Under the pieces are notes generated by a model. That model was not told the origin of the DNA, ran no database searches, and saw nothing but the letters and a program-made list of their open reading frames with translations. Shown piece after piece: positions 15,721 through 19,371 of a DNA stretch of 19,371 bases (within the stretch, counting starts at the first letter, position 1; each line of letters starts with the position of its first letter). Origin of the DNA: an uncultured Collinsella sp. (GTDB lineage Bacteria > Actinomycetota > Coriobacteriia > Coriobacteriales > Coriobacteriaceae); the NCBI GenBank assembly GCA_958407555.1, contig CATYJC010000025.1:1-19371 (forward strand), read 5' to 3'. Made by a program: the position numbers and the translations under genes.

Positions 15721-16648
15721 TATCGGCACCTCCAAGCAGCAGATACAGGATAGCCATACGCACGCAGATACCGGCGTAGACCTGCTCCAGGATGACGGAG
15801 CGTTGCGGGTGGTCGGCCATATAGGAGTCGAACTCGACGCCGCGGTTGATGGGGCCCGGGTGGCAGATGATCGCATCGGGCTTCATGAGCTTCTCGCGGT
15901 CCTTGGTCAGGCCGAAGAGCTTGTGGTACTCGCGAATGGTCGGGAACGGGGCGCCCTCGAGGCGCTCCTGCTGCACGCGCAGCATGTAGACGACGTCCAG
16001 CTCGGGCAGGACGGAATCGAGGTCGCTCGTCACGTGGTCGCAGCCCAGGACCTCGGGCGCCGGCGGCAGCAGCGTGCCGGGGGCGACGGCGTAGGTCTCG
16101 CAGCCCATGATCTTAAGGGCGGGGATCAGCGAGCCGCACACGCGGGAGTGGGCGATATCGCCGACGACGGCGACCTTCAGACCGTGGAAGTCACCCTTGT
16201 GCTCCCAGATGGTGTACAGGTCGAGCAGGGCCTGCGTGGGATGATTGTGCTTGCCGTCACCGGCGCAGATGACGCTTGCGGGCGAGTTCTGCGTGACGAT
16301 GTAGGGAGCACCGGCGTGCTTATCGCGAACGACGATGCAGTCGATCTTATAGGCGTTGAGGGTCTCGACGGTGTCGACGAGGCTCTCACCCTTGACCGTG
16401 GAGGTCGAGGAGCCGCCAAAGTTAAGACTGTCGGCCGAAAGACGCTTCTCGGCGAGCTCGAAGGAGCTGCGGGTGCGCGTCGAGGGCTCGTTGAACATGT
16501 TGACGATGGTCTTGCCCTTGAGCGTGGGGACCTTCTTGATCGCACGCTCGTTGACCTCGGAGAACGCCTTGGCGGTCTCGAGGATGAGCTTAATGTCCTC
16601 TTCGGAGTACTCGGTAATGTCGATCAGGTGCTTATGGTTGAACGCCAC
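15704..16648 (-). CDS. pyrB: Aspartate carbamoyltransferase catalytic subunit
   Basis: A 314-residue enzyme joining carbamoyl phosphate and aspartate. The carbamoyl phosphate loop STRTR is at residues 56-60 (NEPSTRTRSSFELA). HPTQALLD and the aspartate-domain HPGPINRGVE are intact. No regulatory PyrI gene is adjacent, so this is likely a PyrI-independent enzyme. Start choice: the frame also opens with GTG at 16660, but the SD (GGAGGTGA, 16657-16664) overlaps that codon. GTG at 16648 is 11 bases from GGAGG and 4 bp after the pyrR stop, so it is preferred. Using 16660 would add four residues. The 3' end overlaps pyrC by 17 nt. Confidence 0.95.
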   Translation of the reverse strand: MAFNHKHLIDITEYSEEDIKLILETAKAFSEVNERAIKKVPTLKGKTIVNMFNEPSTRTRSSFELAEKRLSADSLNFGGSSTSTVKGESLVDTVETLNAYKIDCIVVRDKHAGAPYIVTQNSPASVICAGDGKHNHPTQALLDLYTIWEHKGDFHGLKVAVVGDIAHSRVCGSLIPALKIMGCETYAVAPGTLLPPAPEVLGCDHVTSDLDSVLPELDVVYMLRVQQERLEGAPFPTIREYHKLFGLTKDREKLMKPDAIICHPGPINRGVEFDSYMADHPQRSVILEQVYAGICVRMAILYLLLGGADNGLAS

Positions 16649-16652
16649 GGTA

Positions 16653-17237
16653 CTACTCACCTCCCAGCGGCGCGGAGCCCACGTGGGAACCCGGCGCGAC
16701 GTCGTTAATCTCGACGGCGGTGTGGCCGTCGACTTCCTTCATATATAGGTGCACGTTCTCCTCATGCGACGAGGGAACGTTCTTGCCGACAAAGTCCGGC
16801 GAGATGGGGAGCTCGCGGTGGCCGCGGTCAACGAGGACTGCCAGCTCAATACGGCTCGGACGGCCCAAGTCCATGACGGCGTCGAGAGCGGCGCGAATGG
16901 TACGGCCCGTATACAGGATGTCGTCCACCAGCACGACGCGCTTGCCGTCGACGCTAAAGGGAATGTTGGTGGCGTGGATCGCGGGAGCGAAATTGGTAGC
17001 GTAGTCATCGCGGTAGAAGCTGATGTCGAGGCTGCCGAGCGGAACGTCGACGCCCTCGATCTCCTTGATCTCCTCGGCGAGCTTCTTTGCCAGAAGGTCG
17101 CCGCGCGTGACGATGCCGACCAGAGCGAGGTCTTCACAGCCCTCGTTACGCTCGAGAATCTCGTGCGCGATGCGGGTCATCGCTCGATTGACGGCGGTCT
17201 CGTCCATAATGACCGCCTTGGGGGAAGTCGTGCCCAT
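16653..17237 (-). CDS. pyrR: PyrR, pyr mRNA-binding attenuation regulator / uracil phosphoribosyltransferase
   Basis: A 194-residue PRTase-fold protein. The PRPP-binding motif VVLVDDILYTGRT is at residues 101-113. MDETAVNRAMTRIAHEI (11-27) and LGSLDISFYRDDY (67-79) are hallmarks of PyrR. In Gram-positive bacteria PyrR senses UMP and binds pyr leader RNA, promoting termination or blocking translation; many members also make UMP from uracil. ATG at 17237 has AAGGAG 4 bases upstream. It is the first gene of the operon and lies just after a leader that contains a terminator and competing hairpins (17277-17374), which is where PyrR would be expected to act. The 3' end is 4 bp from the chosen pyrB start. 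Confidence 0.96.
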   Translation of the reverse strand: MGTTSPKAVIMDETAVNRAMTRIAHEILERNEGCEDLALVGIVTRGDLLAKKLAEEIKEIEGVDVPLGSLDISFYRDDYATNFAPAIHATNIPFSVDGKRVVLVDDILYTGRTIRAALDAVMDLGRPSRIELAVLVDRGHRELPISPDFVGKNVPSSHEENVHLYMKEVDGHTAVEINDVAPGSHVGSAPLGGE

Positions 17238-17249
17238 CGATCTCCTTCC

Positions 17250-17357
17250 TCACATGTCTTGACTGCTGACACAGTCAAAAAAATAGATGCCCGACCGCTC
17301 AAAGCGGAACCAGACACCCACAGGAAGGGCTGCTCTTTGGCAGCTATGTAATTCCAT
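17250..17357 (-). CDS. possible 35-residue leader ORF in the pyr leader
   Basis: An ATG at 17357 opens a frame MELHSCQRAALPVGVWFR... that runs through the attenuator terminator and its T run (TAT TTT TTT reads YFF). It stops with TGA at 17250-17252, where TGAGGAAGGAG joins it to the pyrR SD. No strong SD is in place (GGGG lies 14 bases upstream, inside a hairpin). Ribosomes on it would disrupt the terminator stem. I do not recognise the peptide; it may be a chance ORF. Confidence 0.25.
   Translation of the reverse strand: MELHSCQRAALPVGVWFRFERSGIYFFDCVSSQDM
17259..17278 (-). promoter_or_regulatory. hairpin between the pyr terminator and pyrR SD
   Basis: TTGACTG/CAGTCAA, 7-bp perfect stem with a 6-nt loop, directly after the T run of the leader terminator and 7 bases before the GAGGAAGGAG of pyrR. 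Confidence 0.45.
17277..17318 (-). terminator. leader terminator (attenuator) of the pyr operon
   Basis: Minus strand GGTGTCTGG (17310-17318) pairs with TCGGGCATC (17286-17294) using G-U wobbles. A UU bulge follows, then CCGC/GCGG around loop TTTGA, and a run of seven T lies at 17283-17277. It lies in the untranslated leader 40 bp before the first gene, pyrR, so it can only act as an attenuator. Confidence 0.75.
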
Positions 17358-17374
17358 GTGGGTATCTCGTACCC
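17316..17374 (-). promoter_or_regulatory. pyr antiterminator and anti-antiterminator
   Basis: Two further pairings compete with the terminator. ACCCACATGG (17354-17363) pairs with CCTGTGGGT (17316-17324), enclosing a GCTGC/GCAGC hairpin (17329-17344) and taking up the last bases of the terminator's 5' arm. GGGTA (17370-17374) pairs with TACCC (17360-17364), loop CGAGA, which blocks the antiterminator. This is the three-part logic of PyrR-type attenuation in Bacillus. The Bacillus PyrR-binding consensus is not clearly present. Confidence 0.55.
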
Positions 17375-17392
17375 CTTTAATGGTCAAGGGAT

Positions 17393-17398
17393 AGTGTA
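17393..17398 (-). promoter_or_regulatory. candidate pyr operon -10
   Basis: Minus strand TACACT (in GGCTACACT), 18 bases before the first leader hairpin; start predicted near 17386. No good -35 is seen. It is chosen because transcription must begin upstream of 17374 for the attenuator to be intact. Confidence 0.4.
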
Positions 17399-17432
17399 GC
17401 CAACCTCAAGCTGAATTGCGAGCATAAATACA

Positions 17433-17461
17433 GAGCATTCCGTAAACGGAGCCCAATGCTC
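17433..17461. repeat. inverted repeat between the divergent pyr and rpmB promoters
   Basis: GAGCATT (17433-17439) and AATGCTC (17455-17461) pair, with inner CCGT/ACGG. It sits about 35 bp upstream of the pyr -10 and 30 bp upstream of the rpmB -35. Operator or chance cruciform; no T run makes it a terminator. Confidence 0.4.
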
Positions 17462-17491
17462 AATAAACCTATATATATTTGTGGGACGAGC

Positions 17492-17520
17492 TTGAAAACG
17501 CACACACGAGCTGGCATAAT
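17492..17520 (+). promoter_or_regulatory. strong sigma-70-like promoter upstream of rpmB
   Basis: TTGAAA (17492-17497), 17-bp spacer, CATAAT (17515-17520), with TGG before the -10 and an A/T-rich tract (17470-17480) upstream resembling an UP element. This is the best promoter match in the window. Start near 17527 leaves a ~163-nt leader before rpmB. The stretch 17527-17625 has no gene. It holds small inverted repeats (AGAGAAATATCTCT at 17584-17597 and CACAG...CTGTG at 17610-17628). Confidence 0.7.
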
Positions 17521-17626
17521 CCCCTCTGCTGCACGCAAATCGGATCTACGTCCAGGGCCGTGGCGTGGGCACTATCGCCAAAAGAGAAATATCTCTGTGT
17601 AGATTACGCACAGGGAGCTGCTTCTG

Positions 17627-17635
17627 TGCTATAGT
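17627..17635 (+). promoter_or_regulatory. second rpmB promoter, extended -10
   Basis: TGCTATAGT: TATAGT at 17630-17635 with TGn before it, the same 9-mer as the rpsT promoter. The -35 at 17 bp is poor (CGCACA). Start near 17642 gives a 48-nt leader. Confidence 0.5.
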
Positions 17636-17689
17636 TCAGGCTTGTTTGTTAACGCGACATGTTCGTTTGTCGCCCAAGGAGGGTCAGTT

Positions 17690-17878
17690 ATGTCCAAAGT
17701 TTGCGAAGTTTGCGGTAAGCACCCCGTTGCCGGTCGCTCCATCAGCCACTCTCACCGCGTCACCAACCGTAAGTTCCGCCCCAACATCCAGCGCGTCTAC
17801 GTCGTCGTCGATGGTCACCGTCGCAAGATGAACGTTTGCTCCACCTGCCTCAAGTCCGGCAAGGTTGCGCGCTCCTAA
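17690..17878 (+). CDS. rpmB: 50S ribosomal protein L28 (bL28), zinc-ribbon type
   Basis: A 62-residue basic protein. MSKVCEVCGKHPVAGRSISH with SHRVTNRKFRPNIQRV is the L28 signature. Two cysteine pairs, C5-x2-C8 near the N-terminus and CSTC near the C-terminus, make it a zinc-binding (C+) paralogue. Some bacteria replace this form by a cysteine-free copy under zinc limitation. ATG at 17690 has a very strong AAGGAGGG 6 bases upstream, as expected for a highly expressed gene. It is monocistronic: two candidate promoters upstream and a good terminator at 17947-17979. It is divergent from the pyr operon. Whether a cysteine-free L28 exists elsewhere is not visible here. Confidence 0.97.
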   Translation: MSKVCEVCGKHPVAGRSISHSHRVTNRKFRPNIQRVYVVVDGHRRKMNVCSTCLKSGKVARS

Positions 17879-17946
17879 ATAAGGTCTTACCAACAAGTAC
17901 CTCGGACTCTCCGGGTCAAAGACCTCGCGTTCACATAGAACTTACC

Positions 17947-17979
17947 AAAGGCGCTCTCCCCCACGGAGGGCGCCTTTTT
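17947..17979 (+). terminator. Rho-independent terminator of rpmB
   Basis: AAAGGCGCTCTCC (17947-17959) pairs with GGAGGGCGCCTTT (17965-17977), 13 bp with one G-U, loop 5 nt, T run 17975-17979. It lies 68 bp after the rpmB stop. Confidence 0.92.
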
Positions 17980-17980
17980 G

Positions 17981-18042
17981 CGCTCATTGGGGACAGACTT
18001 ACATGAGTGAAAGCACTCATGTAAGTCTGTCCCCAATGAGCG
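17981..18042. repeat. perfect 29-bp inverted repeat (REP/MITE-like element)
   Basis: The arms 17981-18009 and 18014-18042 are exact reverse complements, separated by AAAG. The element starts CGCTCATTGGGGACAGAC and ends with its complement. It begins directly after the rpmB terminator and contains no T run, so it is not a second terminator. The perfect match over 29 bp implies recent origin or selection. GGGGACAG-type palindromes recall REP sequences mobilised by RAYT (IS200-like) transposases. No transposase is in the window and only this copy is seen. Confidence 0.9.
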
Positions 18043-18070
18043 GGGCGATGCGCAGGGCAGATAGATTTAG

Positions 18071-18106
18071 TTGAAACGGTTCATTTGATTGAAGCGTTTT
18101 AGTTTG
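18071..18106 (+). promoter_or_regulatory. tandem operator-like repeats upstream of adhE
   Basis: Two 18-bp direct repeats beginning TTGAA (18071-18088 and 18089-18106; 12 of 18 identical). Each carries an AANCGNTT core (AAACGGTT at 18074, AAGCGTTT at 18092), the form favoured by LacI/CcpA-family repressors. Read differently, AAACGGTTCA and TGAAGCGTTT form a 10-bp inverted repeat with one mismatch and a 6-bp spacer. They lie about 45-80 bp upstream of the adhE -10. Confidence 0.5.
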
Positions 18107-18144
18107 TCTTTTACGGGAATCTGCCCGTTCACCGAATTATTTCT

Positions 18145-18153
18145 TGCTATCAT
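18145..18153 (+). promoter_or_regulatory. adhE promoter, extended -10
   Basis: TGCTATCAT: TATCAT at 18148-18153 with TGn before it. No good -35 at 17 bp. Start near 18160, leader ~34 nt. Confidence 0.5.
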
Positions 18154-18193
18154 GCATCTTGTAGGGTAAATCTCCGATCGCAAGGAGACACAA

Positions 18194-19371
18194 ATGGTGA
18201 AAAAGTCACCGGAAAACACTACTCCCGCCATCGTGGACAACGTGGAGGCGCTTGAGGCCAAACTCAAATCTATGCGTGAGGCCCAGGCTAAATTCGCTGA
18301 GTACACTCAGGAGCAGGTAGACAAGATCTTCTACGAGGCTGCTATGGCCGCCAACAAGGCTCGTATTCCTTTGGCCAAGCTCGCCATCGAGGAGACCGGC
18401 CGTGGCGTTCTCGAGGACAAGGTCATCAAGAACCACTACGCCGCTGAGTACATCTACAACGCTTACAAGAACACCAAGACCTGCGGTGTCATCGAGCGCG
18501 ACGACGCTTACGGCATCACCAAGGTCGCCGAGCCGATCGGTATCGTTGGCGCAGTCATCCCGACCACCAACCCGACCTCCACGGCCATCTTCAAGACGCT
18601 CATCTGCCTGAAGACCCGTAACGCCATCATCATCTCCCCGCACCCGGCAGCCGCCAAGTGCACCATCGCCGCCGCCAAGCTCGTTCTCGACGCAGCTGTC
18701 AAGGCCGGTGCTCCTGAGGGCATCATCGGCTGGGTCGACAAGCCGTCCATCGAGCTGACCAACATGGTCATGCGCGACGTCGACATCATTCTCGCAACCG
18801 GTGGCCCGGGCATGGTCAAGGCTGCTTACTCCTCCGGTAAGCCCGCACTCGGCGTCGGCGCCGGCAACACCCCGGTCATCATCGACGATACCGCGGACAT
18901 CAAGCTCGCCGTCAACTCCATCATCCACTCCAAGACCTTCGACAACGGCATGATCTGCGCTTCCGAGCAGTCCGTGACCGTCATCGACACCATCTATGAC
19001 CAGGTCAAGGCCGAGTTCCAGAAGCGCGGCTGCTACTTCGTCAAGCAGGGTGCCGAGATGGAGGCCCTGCGTGCCGCCATGTTCAAGAACGGCGCTCTCG
19101 ATCACCGCATCCCCGGCATGGCTGCCGCCAAGATCGCCGAGCTCGCCGGCATCGAGGTTCCCGCCAAGACCAAGATCCTGATCGCCGAGGTCACCTCCAC
19201 CGATCCCGAGAAGGAAGAGTTCTCCCACGAGAAGCTCTCCCCGGTCCTCGCTATGTATCACGCCAAGGACTTCCAGGAGGCCGTTGACAAGGCAGAGCAC
19301 CTCGTCCTCGCAGGTGGCCCGGGCCACACCGCCTCTCTCTACGTGCACCCGGCACAGAGCGAGAAGATCGC
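18194..19371 (+). CDS. adhE: Bifunctional aldehyde/alcohol dehydrogenase AdhE (5' part)
   Basis: The first ~392 codons are present; the gene runs off the right edge. The sequence is the N-terminal CoA-acylating aldehyde dehydrogenase domain. It has IPTTNPTSTAIFK and TRNAIIISPHP (substrate/CoA site), ATGGPGMVKAAYSSGKP, GVGAGNTP (nucleotide region) and the catalytic Cys255 in SKTFDNGMICASEQS. AdhE reduces acetyl-CoA via acetaldehyde to ethanol, recycling NADH in fermentation, and forms spirosomes. A full AdhE has ~860-890 residues with an iron alcohol dehydrogenase second half. That half is outside the window, so a stand-alone acetaldehyde dehydrogenase is not strictly excluded, though the N-terminus resembles AdhE closely. 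Start 18194 has AAGGAG 6 bases upstream. Codon use is strongly C-ending, as in highly expressed genes. Confidence 0.92.
   Translation, partial: MVKKSPENTTPAIVDNVEALEAKLKSMREAQAKFAEYTQEQVDKIFYEAAMAANKARIPLAKLAIEETGRGVLEDKVIKNHYAAEYIYNAYKNTKTCGVIERDDAYGITKVAEPIGIVGAVIPTTNPTSTAIFKTLICLKTRNAIIISPHPAAAKCTIAAAKLVLDAAVKAGAPEGIIGWVDKPSIELTNMVMRDVDIILATGGPGMVKAAYSSGKPALGVGAGNTPVIIDDTADIKLAVNSIIHSKTFDNGMICASEQSVTVIDTIYDQVKAEFQKRGCYFVKQGAEMEALRAAMFKNGALDHRIPGMAAAKIAELAGIEVPAKTKILIAEVTSTDPEKEEFSHEKLSPVLAMYHAKDFQEAVDKAEHLVLAGGPGHTASLYVHPAQSEKI

Noticed and set aside
14428..15753. 441-residue plus-strand frame over pyrC
   Set aside because: Antisense shadow; pyrC has intact catalytic motifs.
15721..15876. 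Longer start for pyrC
   Set aside because: Lies inside pyrB; the ATG at 15720 has GGAGG at proper spacing and gives the normal N-terminus.
18130..18150. Rex-type redox site before adhE
   Set aside because: AATTATTTC is only loosely similar; no TTGTxA...TxACAA palindrome is present.
18206..19348. 380-residue open frame antisense to adhE
   Set aside because: Low-complexity Leu/Gly/Asp/Val-rich translation produced by the biased codon use of adhE on the other strand; adhE shows clear family motifs and an SD.
1..19371. CRISPR array, tRNA/rRNA genes, transposase or prophage genes
   Set aside because: No regularly spaced repeats, no cloverleaf or rRNA segments noticed, and no integrase, transposase or phage protein among the frames read.

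Overview
The window looks like core chromosome of a high-GC, anaerobic or fermentative actinobacterium. The best guess is Coriobacteriia (a Collinsella-like gut bacterium). Supporting points are the actinobacterial-type integration host factor (mIHF) next to gmk and rpoZ, a pyrF-mihF-gmk-rpoZ gene order known from Actinobacteria, many GTG starts, a class 1B PyrK/PyrD dihydroorotate dehydrogenase, and an AdhE-type aldehyde/alcohol dehydrogenase. The taxon is inferred from gene content and style only. Nearly everything is on the minus strand; only rpmB and adhE, at the right end, are on the plus strand.

Layout, left to right. (1) 1-4500, minus: 5' part of a J-domain protein gene (dnaJ-like, runs off the left edge), then hemW, dusB and lepA. 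lepA, dusB and hemW are packed with 2-5 bp gaps. (2) 4526-8341 and on to 9048, minus: a terminator, rpsT with a structured leader and a duplicated Shine-Dalgarno (SD) sequence, holA, and the DNA-uptake genes comEC and comEA, overlapping by ATGA. (3) 9219-11673, minus: a terminator, then mihF-gmk-rpoZ-thiI as one tight operon transcribed from about 11710. (4) 11674-11913: an intergenic region rich in inverted repeats. (5) 11914-17237, minus: the pyrimidine operon pyrR-pyrB-pyrC-(hairpin)-pyrK-pyrD-pyrF. It lacks carAB and pyrE in this window. Its leader can be folded by hand into a three-part attenuator. (6) 17238-17689: divergent control region. (7) 17690-17878, plus: rpmB with its terminator. 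(8) 17981-18042: a perfect 29-bp inverted repeat with a 4-nt loop, probably a REP/MITE-like element. (9) 18194 to the end, plus: the aldehyde dehydrogenase half of adhE, cut by the window edge.

The genes cover translation (LepA, S20, L28, DusB, ThiI), replication and DNA uptake (HolA, ComEA, ComEC), nucleoid structure and transcription (mIHF, omega), nucleotide synthesis (Pyr enzymes, Gmk), heme trafficking (HemW) and fermentation (AdhE). I saw no new multi-gene system, CRISPR array, prophage or transposase gene. The most interesting material is non-coding: the pyr attenuator and a 35-codon ORF through it, the 29-bp hairpin, the repeat-rich gap at 11708-11870, tandem LacI-type half-operator cores before adhE, and a recurring TGCTA-type extended -10 element. 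All RNA folds and promoters are hand readings.
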